DNA of 64,000 bases from Swaminathania salitolerans (GCF_007988945.1 NZ_BJVC01000001.1:310001-374000), one strand, 5' to 3'. Numbered from the stretch's first letter, positions 53,451 through 62,396 are shown. Notes: generated from the letters alone by a model not told the origin. Translations and numbers: made by a program.

Positions 53451-53482
53451 AAAAGGCGGTCCCGGAAGGGGCCGCCTTTTTT
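53451..53482 (+). terminator. Intrinsic terminator of the kinase/dehydrogenase operon
   Basis: AAAAGGCGG at 53451-53459 pairs with CCGCCTTTT at 53472-53480, the loop adds CCC/GGG pairing, and six Ts run from 53477 to 53482. This is a textbook Rho-independent terminator 55 bp after the dehydrogenase stop. A second stem (CCACCCGGA / TCCGGTGGG, imperfect) lies just before it. Confidence 0.9.
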
Positions 53483-53638
53483 CGTCCTGTCTCGCGGGAG
53501 TCGTCCGCTGCGCGTAACGGTCAAATTGTTTCTCCGGGCCGGACCGGCTGGCAGATGTCCGAAAACAGCCACAAAAGAACGGTCGTTCCCGGAGGATGGT
53601 CGCCGCCCCGGAGAGACGTTCCGCCCCGGAACCGGCAG

Positions 53639-53694
53639 GCGCCTCGGCAAGGGCGCCTCGACAAGGGCGCCTCGACAAGGGCGCGTCGGCCGGG
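53639..53694. repeat. 14-bp tandem repeat before the OprB-like gene
   Basis: Three 14-bp units (GCGCCTCGGCAAGG, then GCGCCTCGACAAGG twice) and a degenerate fourth lie in the gap 53483-53767, which otherwise shows only G-rich sequence including a run of nine or so Gs near 53711. Confidence 0.82.
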
Positions 53695-53767
53695 GGAGGG
53701 CATCAGCAGAGGGGGGGGGCGTCTGCAAGGGGCGCGTGCGGCAGGAGAGGGAGGCGCAAGAACACGA

Positions 53768-55198
53768 ATGGCGATGTGGATGACGAAACGGGCGGCAGCT
53801 CGTGCAGGCGGGAAGGGCTCACCCGGTGCGGAAAGGGCAGAGGGGTATCGCGGCGCGCACAAGCGCGCACTGCTCGGCTGTCTGCTGCTTTCGTGGCTCC
53901 TGTTTCCTGTCACGGCCTTGGCGGATGCGCCTGCGGCAATGGTCGGACTGGGCAGGCTCGCCGGGCGCGGGGTGATCCTGCATCTTCAGCATACCGGTGA
54001 GACCCTGACGATGCTGACCGCCCCTCCTGCCGGATGGAAAAAGGGCACCGGGAGCGTCGGGATCGCCACTCTGGGGGCCGATATGGACTGGGAACGTCTG
54101 GCCGATGCGCGTGGCGTCAGCACCCATATCGTGCTGGCCAGCGGCTACGGTTCGCCGACCAGCCGGAAATTCGGCGATTTTCTGACCCCGAGCCAGGCGA
54201 CCTATGGCGGGACAGGCAATGTCGTGATCCATCTCGTCTCGGCCTATGTCGAGCGGGCAATGCTCTACGATCGCGTCAATATCGCTGCGGGGCGGATGAC
54301 ATTTCTTTCGGATTTCTCTGCCAACCCGCTTTACTGCAATTTCATGAATGCGGCGTTTTGCGGCAATCCCCGGGCTGCGAGCGACAACACCGCCCATGCT
54401 GCATTTCCCACGGCGAGCTGGGCAGCGCGCATCCGCGTGCAGCTTCTCGAGGCCCTCATCCTGCAATCGGGTGTCTATTTTACCCAGACCAGACATCAAT
54501 ATGCCCTCTCGCAGATGCGCAGCGGCTTCAAGTTCAACGGAGCGACGATCGATGGCGAAGCGATCCCGCTCGAACTGGCCTGGGCGCCGCGCCTCGGTCG
54601 GGGGGGGAAACTGCCCGGGCATTACAAGATCGGTTTCGTCTGGGATACGGCCAGTCACGACAGCCTCTTCGAGGACAGGGAAGGAAAACTGATCGCGGTG
54701 ACCGGCGCGCCGCCGCGGCGCTTTCACGGTGCATGGTCGGCATGGTTCCTGATCGATCAGCGTCTGATGCGTTTTCCGGGGCATGGTCCCGATGCCGGCA
54801 TCACGTTTCTCGGGGTCGCTTACTTCAACACGCCACGCTCGCAATTACGACAGGCCCAGTACTCCGCAGGACTCGTCGTTCTCGGGGCATTCTCGGGACG
54901 CCCCCTCGATTCCTTTGCGATCAACATCGCCTATACGCGGATCGCCACCCCTCTGCGCCGCGCCCAGAAGCGGCTCCGGAGAATCGCGGCAAACGCCGGA
55001 CCGGCAGATGCATGGCCGAAGCCTGTCACAGGATCGCCCCGGAGCGATGCGGCAATCGTGGAGGCATTCTACCAGTTTCACCTGATGCGCGGGGTGAGCA
55101 TAGCGCCCGATCTGCAATTCTATCTGTATCCCGATGGACGAAAAAGCCTCGGGAAGCAGCTCATGATGGGCGTGAAGACCCATGTCGAGTTCATCTGA
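53768..55198 (+). CDS. OprB-like carbohydrate-selective porin
   Basis: 476 residues from the ATG at 53768 with GGGAGG about 15 bases upstream; ATGs at 53774 and 53780 are alternatives, and the open frame reaching back to 53246 is shadow. A long basic n-region leads to KRALLGCLLLSWLLFPVTAL, cut after ADA. The barrel features GADMDWERLADARG, YGGTGNVVIHLVSAYVER, PLELAWAPRLGRGGKLPGHY and FYQFHLMRGVSIAPDLQFYL fit the OprB family, and the C-terminus is aromatic then Ile (VEFI), a slight departure from the usual final Phe. It would admit sugars or polyols and may serve the dehydrogenase/kinase operon before it. Confidence 0.82.
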   Translation: MAMWMTKRAAARAGGKGSPGAERAEGYRGAHKRALLGCLLLSWLLFPVTALADAPAAMVGLGRLAGRGVILHLQHTGETLTMLTAPPAGWKKGTGSVGIATLGADMDWERLADARGVSTHIVLASGYGSPTSRKFGDFLTPSQATYGGTGNVVIHLVSAYVERAMLYDRVNIAAGRMTFLSDFSANPLYCNFMNAAFCGNPRAASDNTAHAAFPTASWAARIRVQLLEALILQSGVYFTQTRHQYALSQMRSGFKFNGATIDGEAIPLELAWAPRLGRGGKLPGHYKIGFVWDTASHDSLFEDREGKLIAVTGAPPRRFHGAWSAWFLIDQRLMRFPGHGPDAGITFLGVAYFNTPRSQLRQAQYSAGLVVLGAFSGRPLDSFAINIAYTRIATPLRRAQKRLRRIAANAGPADAWPKPVTGSPRSDAAIVEAFYQFHLMRGVSIAPDLQFYLYPDGRKSLGKQLMMGVKTHVEFI

Positions 55199-55235
55199 AT
55201 GCGATGCCCGGCCCCGCCGGTCCGTCATGAAGTAT

Positions 55236-55251
55236 GTGACAAAATTGTCAC
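55236..55251. promoter_or_regulatory. Inverted repeat upstream of the siderophore receptor gene
   Basis: GTGACAA and TTGTCAC form a perfect 7-bp inverted repeat with spacer AA, 38 bp after the OprB-like stop and 206 bp before the receptor start. It may be an operator or the stem of a terminator. The 258-bp gap has several GTGAC/GTCAC words and no gene. Confidence 0.42.
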
Positions 55252-55456
55252 TTATGGTGTCGCGTTGAGAAAGATTTTAAGAATCGTTTGCATCTATGTG
55301 TCACCTGACGGTAACTCGCCTTCGGAGGTCGGGCAGTAATGTGACGTATAGCAGGTTCGGGTCAGACACCGCGAAGGGTTTCCCGGATTGTTTCATAATA
55401 TATCACGACCTGATCCGGCTTCCGAATGAGAATAAAAACGTCGATCGGTGAGTCCA

Positions 55457-57811
55457 ATGCCTGAAGAAACGCTGTTCCGCTCCTTGAAGCTCGCAGGAAA
55501 CTCCGGAGAGACTTGCGATGTCTCCGGCGCCGCCCGGAAACGGAAACGGTTATTGTTTCTTGCCATGAGCGCCGGAATGGGTGCCGGAGCCGTTTGCAGC
55601 AGCATCGAGGATGCCGAGGCGAAAGAGAGCGATGCGAGCACTCCGGTGAGTGCCTCAATGGATATGTCGGACAGCACGGAGATGCAGCTCCCTGCCGTGC
55701 GGATCCATGGTCGCGAGCAGGTCAACACCCTCAATACGAATACGACGCGTCTCGATATCGGACGCATGCCCGATACCGTGCGCGAAACGCCTCAGACGAT
55801 CACCGTCGTTCCGGAAAAGATCATCGAACAGCAGAGAATCTTCACCCTCGATCAGGCATTGGCCAACGTGCCTGGCATCACGATGTCTGCCGGTGAAGGC
55901 AATGGCGGCATGAACGGGAACCAGTTCCGCATAAGGGGGCAGCAGGCGCGAGGCGACATCTACGAGGACGGTCTGCGCGATTTCGGCAATTATGTGCGCG
56001 ATGTCTACAACACCCAGAGCGTGGAAGTCGTGAAAGGTCCGTCCGGCGAGTATTTCGGCGCTGGAAATGTCGGCGGGGTCATCAACCAGACCCTCAAGAA
56101 AGCGCATGAGGGCAACGTCGTCTCCGCCGATCAGTCTTTCGGGAGTGGAATGCTCTATCGCGGCACGGCCGATGCGAATTATCAGATCGGCGCGCATACG
56201 GCCCTGCGGGTCAATGGCATGTACAACAAGCAGATGATTGCAGACCGGAACAACGTTCGCACGGACCGTTACGGTGCCGCCGCCGATCTCGGTTTCGGAC
56301 TTGGAACGAAAACGACCTGGCATCTGAACTATCAGTGGCTCGGCAGTCGCGGTCGCCCCGATTACGGCGTCTCGATGATCAGAACGGGCGATGTCTATCG
56401 TCCGATCACGGAATACGGCCTGCCGCGCAGCACGAATTATTCGCGCAATTTCGATCGCGACCGCGGCAACGTGCATATGGTGACCTCGAAATTCTCGTCA
56501 CAGATCGCGCGCTGGCTCACTTTGTCGAACAGCACGCGCTATTCCCATTATACCCGCAATTTCGCGGCCACGACCCCGTCTGCATGCAGCGGCGCCTGTG
56601 CGGCTGCCTTCCTTGCCGGGGGTAATCCGACCCTTCCCTACGGGGCCGGCGGAGGTATGGCCTACGATCAGGCCGGCTGGGGCGTACAGAACGTTTCCAT
56701 GGGACATTCGAAATTCAGAACCGGATTTCTGCGGCACGATATCCGTGCCGGTGTCGATATCAACTATACCAAGGACAACAGGGCTTACGGCTCCTATCTG
56801 AACCGCTCGAACTCCCAGTCCATACGAACGCCGCAATTCGAATATCCCGGCACCGAAATCGTCTACCCGGCAAGCGGGATGCGAACGGGCGATTTTCGTG
56901 ATCTCGGGCTGTTCCTGGCGGACAAGATCCATCTGACACGCCAGCTCTCTGTCTATGGCACGGTGCGCTGGGACGATTATGCGGCGAGCTACTGGAGCGC
57001 CGCGGCAGCCGGAGCGGGAACCCAGAGACAGAACTCCAACCGCTTCAGCCCCTCGGCGAGCCTGATGTACGAGCCGCTCGAGAACACGACCTTCTATTTC
57101 ACGTTCTCGCAATCCTACAAGCCGGTCGGCACCGATGTCTCTTCGCTCACCATGGGCAGATCGGATATCGGAGACGTTCCCGTCAACGGGCGCGATCTGA
57201 AGCCGCAGCGCAGCGATCTCTACGAGCTTGGAGGCAAGGCGGATTTTCTCGACAAGCGTCTTGGCGTGACGGCAGCCATATTCCAGATCGAGCAGAACAA
57301 TTCCTTCACCTATGACGATGACGGCAATATTCTCGTGGGGTTCCAGGATGCCGGGTCCGGGCGCCGTATCCGCGGGCTGGAAGTCAGCGCCTCGGGCCAG
57401 ATCACGCGGGACTGGGAAATCTACGGTTCGTACGCCTATATGGGCGGCAAGGTGACGAACAGCCGAAACTATCAGGACAGAAAGGCGCCCCAGCTTCCCG
57501 ATAACAGTCTCTCGGTCTGGAGCACCTACGATCTTTCCCGTCTCGTTCTCAAACCACAGCAGGGATCGCTGAAGGCGGGCGGCGGTGTGCAATATGCATC
57601 GGGATACTGGGCCAATGAGGCAAACACCGGCCGAATGCCCGCAAACATTTCCGTCAATGCAATGCTGTCCTACGATTATGCCCGCTACCATATGCAGTTC
57701 AACGCCAACAATCTCACGAACCATCTGAATTACGGATCGGCGTTCTCGACAGGGCGCGCGGTTCCGACCTCCGGGCGTACGTTCCTCGGCTCGATCGGAG
57801 TCAGATTCTGA
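55457..57811 (+). CDS. TonB-dependent siderophore receptor, Fiu/catecholate type
   Basis: 784 residues from the ATG at 55457 with GGTGAG 4 bases before; GTG at 55448 is also in frame. A signal region (KRKRLLFLAMSAGMGAGAVC) precedes a TonB-box-like stretch and the plug: TPQTITVVPEKIIEQQRIFT with LDQALANVPGITMSAGEGNG, RIRGQQARGDIYEDGLRDFG and VKGPSGEYFGAGNVGGVINQ. The barrel ends LGSIGVRF with terminal Phe. It fits the TIGR siderophore receptor family near Fiu, which takes up catecholate or monomeric catechol iron complexes. It overlaps the Sel1 gene behind it. Confidence 0.92.
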   Translation: MPEETLFRSLKLAGNSGETCDVSGAARKRKRLLFLAMSAGMGAGAVCSSIEDAEAKESDASTPVSASMDMSDSTEMQLPAVRIHGREQVNTLNTNTTRLDIGRMPDTVRETPQTITVVPEKIIEQQRIFTLDQALANVPGITMSAGEGNGGMNGNQFRIRGQQARGDIYEDGLRDFGNYVRDVYNTQSVEVVKGPSGEYFGAGNVGGVINQTLKKAHEGNVVSADQSFGSGMLYRGTADANYQIGAHTALRVNGMYNKQMIADRNNVRTDRYGAAADLGFGLGTKTTWHLNYQWLGSRGRPDYGVSMIRTGDVYRPITEYGLPRSTNYSRNFDRDRGNVHMVTSKFSSQIARWLTLSNSTRYSHYTRNFAATTPSACSGACAAAFLAGGNPTLPYGAGGGMAYDQAGWGVQNVSMGHSKFRTGFLRHDIRAGVDINYTKDNRAYGSYLNRSNSQSIRTPQFEYPGTEIVYPASGMRTGDFRDLGLFLADKIHLTRQLSVYGTVRWDDYAASYWSAAAAGAGTQRQNSNRFSPSASLMYEPLENTTFYFTFSQSYKPVGTDVSSLTMGRSDIGDVPVNGRDLKPQRSDLYELGGKADFLDKRLGVTAAIFQIEQNNSFTYDDDGNILVGFQDAGSGRRIRGLEVSASGQITRDWEIYGSYAYMGGKVTNSRNYQDRKAPQLPDNSLSVWSTYDLSRLVLKPQQGSLKAGGGVQYASGYWANEANTGRMPANISVNAMLSYDYARYHMQFNANNLTNHLNYGSAFSTGRAVPTSGRTFLGSIGVRF

Positions 57812-58350
57812 GCCCTGCATTCACAGATGCGCGTCTGCAAGCGACGCTCTATCTTGCCCAATGGCATCTAGAGAATGGCTCTCCGCGCGAGGCGTTTACG
57901 TTTTTTCACGCCGCTGCGCGCGGGGGGCATCCTGCAGCCGTCAATATGCTCGGTCGCGCCTATGAACGTGGCTGGGGGGTGAAGCGCAATGCTGCGAAAG
58001 CCGCGAAATTATTCCAGCGTGCAGCAGAAGCAGGAGATGCCTGGGCCAGATTCAACCTCGCGGATCTCTTCTATCTCGGTGACGGGGTCGATCCCGACCG
58101 CGCGCGGGCCTGCGCGCTCTATGCGGAAGCGGCCCGGGGCGGCATCCTTCCGGCACTCAACATGCTGGGTATCCTGCATGAGGAGGGATACGGGTCTCAT
58201 GCGCCCGATCCGGTGGCGGCAAGGCTGTTCTATCGTGCGGCTGCCCGGCAGGGCGACGGAAACGCAAAGAGGAATCTGATGCGACTGGAGGCTTCATGTG
58301 CCGACGCCCGCGAGGAGGCGTTCGGCACATGTGCGAGGGCCGCGGTCTAG
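57808..58350 (+). CDS. Sel1-repeat protein with probable CTG start
   Basis: 180 residues if translation begins at CTG 57808. The ATG at 57946 would cut into the first Sel1 repeat (AARGGHPAAVNMLGRAYERG), and no ATG, GTG or TTG exists in frame from the preceding region to that point. The CTG overlaps the receptor stop as CTGA, and GGAG at 57797-57800 sits 7 bases before it, an ideal distance. Sel1 repeats follow: AAKAAKLFQRAAEAGDAWAR, LADLFYLGDGVDPDRARACA, ALNMLGILHEEGYG. Fiu-type receptor genes are often followed by a Sel1/TPR gene and piuC. The role is unknown, likely a scaffold. Its TAG stop shares CTAG with the convergent gene's stop. Confidence 0.75.
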   Translation: MSPAFTDARLQATLYLAQWHLENGSPREAFTFFHAAARGGHPAAVNMLGRAYERGWGVKRNAAKAAKLFQRAAEAGDAWARFNLADLFYLGDGVDPDRARACALYAEAARGGILPALNMLGILHEEGYGSHAPDPVAARLFYRAAARQGDGNAKRNLMRLEASCADAREEAFGTCARAAV

Positions 58351-58631
58351 TTGACCGAGGCCTCCTTGCGTTCTCCCATGGCGAAAGCTTTCATGATCGA
58401 CTCGGCGAGCAGCTTGGCTGCCTTCGGCGTGAGTCTGAGGTGAGCGGTCGGCGCGACGACAATCTCGTTTCCATGCGGCCGCTCGGCGGCGAGCGTCACG
58501 GTGATGATTCCTCCGACATGACCGTAAACGGGAACGTTGTCGGCGAATATGATGGGGGCGGATTCTGCATTCAGTGAAGCGATACCCTGGGCGATCTGTT
58601 CCAAGATCTTGTTCGACGTATTGTCTGCCAT
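58347..58631 (-). CDS. Conserved-looking hypothetical protein, 94 residues
   Basis: Not recognised with certainty. It begins MADNTSNKILEQIAQGIASL and has alternating strands (PIIFADNVPVYGHVGGIITV, NEIVVAPTAHLRLTPKAAKL) then a helix. The pattern of strands followed by a helix with LTPKAAKLLAES resembles DUF3467-like small proteins, but only loosely. It ends four bases inside the convergent Sel1 gene (shared CTAG). Codon pattern and composition look coding. No signal peptide or membrane helix. Confidence 0.6.
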   Translation of the reverse strand: MADNTSNKILEQIAQGIASLNAESAPIIFADNVPVYGHVGGIITVTLAAERPHGNEIVVAPTAHLRLTPKAAKLLAESIMKAFAMGERKEASVN

Positions 58632-59184
58632 GTGCAGAGAGCCCTGTTTTGATGAAGAAAATCCAGACTCGGAGAGCTGGTCAGGTGGATGTTACAATGA
58701 GCCTGCCCTCTCAAGTTCTGCGGAGCAGTGTTTGATTGCAAGGATGGTTCTCATTGTCTTGTCCCGAGTCATTACGGGAAAACGGCAGGTGATTACAAGG
58801 GGGTGTTACATGAGGTGGGACTGATATGATTTGTCTGCATAAAATTTAATTATAATATCTTTTCATGAATAATGATCATATATTTCGTAGTTGTGTATGT
58901 TTTCTCAATAGAGCGCATAAGACTGATCTCCTCTCATCACAAGAATATCGCGCTTTTAGCTGTCCGGGGGGCGTGAAGAGGCGCTCTGTGACTGTCCTTC
59001 GCTTCCTCCGAAGCTGCGCGTTAAAGCCTTTTTCCGGTCTCTGCCGAAGACTTTACATAGTATGTAACGCATATTGACGCTTGGGTTTCCCGGGAGACTT
59101 CCGGTGCGCTCTTGCGGGCAGGTCACTCAGCCAATGAAATTGCATTTCCGGCAGATGCGATGTCCGCATCGCTGGAAATCCGTC
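58632..59184. other. Gene-free, AT-rich stretch
   Basis: The 553 bp carry no frame with family motifs. The middle (58820-58920) is strongly AT-rich with TAAAATTTAATTATAATATC and could hold the promoter for the minus-strand hypothetical gene or be the remains of an insertion. No terminator hairpin for the acyl-AMP ligase operon was identified with certainty. Confidence 0.5.
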
Positions 59185-60942
59185 TCAGATGAGCTGTTCC
59201 GGTCCCGAGGCGACCGGGCTTTGCGTATCTCCGGAACACAGAATGGCGCTGTTTTCCTTCAGGATAATCGCAAGAGTCAGATCGGCTCGCACCTTGCCGC
59301 TCGGCGTACGGGCGACGAAGCCCTTGCGGATCAGGAAATAGGCAAATTCATCGATCCTGTAGCTGCGCATCACGGTCTGGAGGATGCTGCGGAGACGCGA
59401 GGGATCGACCGCGCCATGCTGTTCCACGATGAGGCTCGGGACGGGATTTTCCGGTCCTGTCGGCGGGGCGACGACGCATAGCGCCCCATCGAACGCCTGG
59501 CCGAGCGAAAGCGCAATGTCGTTGGTGTAATAGATGCTGCCACGCAGCTCGAATCGCTCGCTCAGCCTGCCGACCACAAAAAGTTCGCCTTGGTGGATGA
59601 AGCCCGAATCCTGACTCCTGAGATAGCGTCGGCCGTCTTTCTCCACGAAGCTGCGCGCGTTTCGCAATGCGTTGCCGAGATAGCCGATGCTGACGCTCGG
59701 GCCGGAAATCCAGATTTCGCCCACGGTATCGTCGGGCAGAAATGCGCCGGTATCCGGGTCTGCAATATGGACGCTCTGTTCCTCGCGGGCCGTTCCGCAG
59801 CTGGCGAGAACGGTCACATTGCCCGGCTCGATTTTTTCACCGGTCCTGACTGCCCGGCCGAGTCCCAGCGCCGCACGGTCGAAACATGCGAGCCCGACGC
59901 CACGTCCCTTGACGCCCGACGTCACGAGCAGTGCGTTCTCTGCCAGGCCGTAACAGGAATAAAAGGCTTCCGGTCGGAAACCCTGCGCGGCGTAGCGGGT
60001 CGCGAACGAGGATAAGGTGTCTGCCGAGATGGTTTCCGAGCCATTGAACGCGATGGTCCAGCGCGACAGATCCCATGCGGATGACACGTCGCTCCCTGCA
60101 AGCCGCGCACAGTAACGATAGGCGAAATCCGGCCCGCCCGAGATCGTGACACCATATCGGCTGATAGCCTCGAGCCAGCGCGCAGGGCGCTCGATGAATT
60201 TCTCCGGAGCCATGAAATAGAAGGGATTTCCGGCCGCGAGCGCGGGCAGCACGGCGCCCACAAGTCCCATGTCGTGGGTGAAGGGAAGCCAGCTCAGTCC
60301 GGTATCGTGATCCTGATACCGGAACGACAGAAGCTGGGCATGGATATTGTAACAGATATTCCTGTGAGTCAGACAGACGCCCTTGGGACTTTCGGTCGAG
60401 CCGGAGCTGTACTGGACCAGCGCCAGTGTTTCTGGCCCGCATGCAACGGGAGTGGAGAGGGGCGATCTGGCGTTACGCGCGGCCTCCATGGGGATCCATC
60501 TGATCCTGTCTTGCGATGTCGGATCCGGTTCATGGAACAGGCGCAACGTCTCGCGCAGGCCGATAACCCCCTGGGCCTCGCTGTCGCGAAGAAGGAAGGT
60601 GAACCGTTCCCGCGCACCGATGGATGTCGGATAGGCACCGGAGACAGGCACCAGACCTGCGTAAAGACAGGCAAAGAAGGCGACGATGTAGTCGAGACCG
60701 TTTTCGAACAGAAGCAGCACCCGGGCGCCGGAAGGCAGGGTTCGCGACAGATGGGCGGCCACCAGACCGGCCTCGTCATGCAGCCGGGCGGCGCTGAGCG
60801 ATGCGGTGACCGTTGCGCCATCGCCGAGGAACAGGAAGATCGGCTGCTCGCCTCTCGTAAGACGCCGGAACGTCACGAGATCGATAAGCGTTCTTTCTTT
60901 CCAGGCGTCGCGCCCGACAAGTGCCTGTTCTTCTTCATACAT
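59185..60942 (-). CDS. Fatty acyl-AMP ligase (AMP-binding enzyme)
   Basis: 585 residues from the ATG at 60942 (MYEEEQALVGRD); the frame runs to 61044 but that part overlaps the heptosyltransferase gene. P-loop-like VQYSSGSTESPKGVCLTHRN, then SWLPFTHDMGLVGAVLPALA, FNGSETISADTL, YSCYGLAENALLVTSG and the DSGFIHQGELFVVGR block (D and R for ATP binding) are typical of FAAL enzymes, which make acyl-adenylates for transfer to an acyl carrier protein rather than CoA. The late RTPSGKVRADLT carries the C-terminal lysine. No carrier protein or PKS lies in view. It ends an operon with two autotransporter heptosyltransferases, 16 bp before it. Confidence 0.88.
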   Translation of the reverse strand: MYEEEQALVGRDAWKERTLIDLVTFRRLTRGEQPIFLFLGDGATVTASLSAARLHDEAGLVAAHLSRTLPSGARVLLLFENGLDYIVAFFACLYAGLVPVSGAYPTSIGARERFTFLLRDSEAQGVIGLRETLRLFHEPDPTSQDRIRWIPMEAARNARSPLSTPVACGPETLALVQYSSGSTESPKGVCLTHRNICYNIHAQLLSFRYQDHDTGLSWLPFTHDMGLVGAVLPALAAGNPFYFMAPEKFIERPARWLEAISRYGVTISGGPDFAYRYCARLAGSDVSSAWDLSRWTIAFNGSETISADTLSSFATRYAAQGFRPEAFYSCYGLAENALLVTSGVKGRGVGLACFDRAALGLGRAVRTGEKIEPGNVTVLASCGTAREEQSVHIADPDTGAFLPDDTVGEIWISGPSVSIGYLGNALRNARSFVEKDGRRYLRSQDSGFIHQGELFVVGRLSERFELRGSIYYTNDIALSLGQAFDGALCVVAPPTGPENPVPSLIVEQHGAVDPSRLRSILQTVMRSYRIDEFAYFLIRKGFVARTPSGKVRADLTLAIILKENSAILCSGDTQSPVASGPEQLI

Positions 60943-60958
60943 GGAGCGGTTATCCGTT

Positions 60959-62395
60959 TCAGGACCCGACCGGAGTCGCGTCGTCGGAGCGGTGCGGATC
61001 CGACAGGTCCCGGTCGTCGGGATGCGTTCCGCCGAGCGCGGCATGTACCCGGTCGCACATCGCCGTCACGTAATCGGCCGTGATCAGTCGCGTGCACTCG
61101 AAATGCCGCGGCGTGCCCTCATGGCGGGGGCAGAACAGGGGATTGTCGTGCTGGAAAGGGACGCGGATATCGTGCCAGCAACTGTTGCAGACATGCGGGT
61201 TGAAAACGCGATACGGCGTTTCGAACTCGTTGAGCGGGTGGGTGAACCCGCTGATCATGACGACCGGCGTGCCCGTTGCCCATGCGAGCCAGGAGAGTCC
61301 CGATGACAGGCCGATGAAGAAGGCTGCGTGACGGATCCAGTAGGCGCGTTCTGCAAGAGGGCGCTCACCGGTTTCGTCGCGTGCGCCGTGCGGAATATAA
61401 TTCCAGTGGTTGCGATGGCCGGCAATGGCCTGACGATCGATGCACACCACGTCGTAACCGAGCCGGTTGAGATGCCGGATCACTTCCGACCAGCCATGAG
61501 GATTGTTCCAGTATTTGCACTGGCTGGATGCCTGGGTTGCGATCGCGACATAAGGGCGGTCGAGCGGCGCTGTAGCGATCGGCCATTGCACGATACGGGG
61601 CGGTTTCTCGTTTATCCCGAGACCGAGAATATGAGCAGCCGTATGATGGAGGCCGACGAGCCGGAAATCGGAAGGCTGCCAGTCGGCATTCTCGTCCGTG
61701 AAAAACAGTCCCATGTAATAGGTGGCATAGGTCCGGTGCTTGAACGTTTCGTACTCGTCGAAGGTACAGCAGCGGATCCGGGGATAGACCCCGGCGAAAA
61801 GCTTGCAGGCGGCCTCGCTCATGATGACGGCCAGATGGCAGTCGTGTTTTTCCTGGAATTGCGCGGCATAGGAAAACCACGCAATGGCATCGCCGAGCGT
61901 GCCGCCCGGAAAAGCGATAGCGACATCGCGATCGCGGCAGTCGAGCGTGTGGTCGAGAACGATCTCGCCGGTATCGTTGTCGCGGATCTCCACCCGCGTG
62001 GGGATGAAATATTTCTTCGATCCGAGAATGGTGCAGGGGCCGGCATCGGCGGCGTAAAGGCAGACCTTGCGTTCGATGTCGGTCAGGGTCACGTGCCAGC
62101 GCCCCTCCGGCAGGAGGACGCGCGCGCCGTTATTGAAGTCGAACGCGATGCCTCTGGCGGCAGCCTGTGTCGGAACTTCCGGCGGGAGCGGAAAATTCCC
62201 GCGCGTTGCAGGCAAGGGAGGAGACGAGGCCGCGAAGGCGCCCGTCGAATCCTGCGCCGTATCGACCGCGCCGCTCCGGGCCGCATCACCGGTGCCTGCG
62301 CCGCCGGATTGCGCGCGTGGCGTGGCTTCCTCGCTTCCGGGTGCGGGTGCGCTGAAATTGAGGATCGAATCGATTATGGAGTCGATGTCGCTCAT
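60959..62395 (-). CDS. Autotransporter strand-loop-strand O-heptosyltransferase, copy A
   Basis: 478 residues. The first 75 are low-complexity (Ala, Ser, Gly, Pro). Then AFDFNNGARVLLPEGRWHVT gives an N-terminal beta domain, followed by a GT9-like core: FPGGTLGDAIAWFSYAAQFQ, CKYWNNPHGWSEVIRHLNRL, IDRQAIAGHRNHWN, HAAFFIGLSSGLSWLAWATG and VVMISGFTHPLNEFETPYRV. A metal finger follows with CNSCWHDIRVPF, then FCPRH and FECT, that is four Cys, as in the iron-finger TibC/Aah/BAHT family. These enzymes add heptose to serines of autotransporter passenger repeats in the cytoplasm. A paralog follows 1 bp upstream. Confidence 0.9.
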   Translation of the reverse strand: MSDIDSIIDSILNFSAPAPGSEEATPRAQSGGAGTGDAARSGAVDTAQDSTGAFAASSPPLPATRGNFPLPPEVPTQAAARGIAFDFNNGARVLLPEGRWHVTLTDIERKVCLYAADAGPCTILGSKKYFIPTRVEIRDNDTGEIVLDHTLDCRDRDVAIAFPGGTLGDAIAWFSYAAQFQEKHDCHLAVIMSEAACKLFAGVYPRIRCCTFDEYETFKHRTYATYYMGLFFTDENADWQPSDFRLVGLHHTAAHILGLGINEKPPRIVQWPIATAPLDRPYVAIATQASSQCKYWNNPHGWSEVIRHLNRLGYDVVCIDRQAIAGHRNHWNYIPHGARDETGERPLAERAYWIRHAAFFIGLSSGLSWLAWATGTPVVMISGFTHPLNEFETPYRVFNPHVCNSCWHDIRVPFQHDNPLFCPRHEGTPRHFECTRLITADYVTAMCDRVHAALGGTHPDDRDLSDPHRSDDATPVGS

Positions 62396-62396
62396 T

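Noticed and set aside
55236-55251. Reading GTGACAA-AA-TTGTCAC as a Crp or FNR site
   Set aside because: Spacing (TGTGA-N8-TCAC) does not match either consensus; kept only as an unassigned inverted repeat.
55264-55300. A Fur box before the siderophore receptor (GAGAAAGATTTTAAGAATCG)
   Set aside because: Only a partial match to the consensus; too weak to annotate despite the expected iron control.
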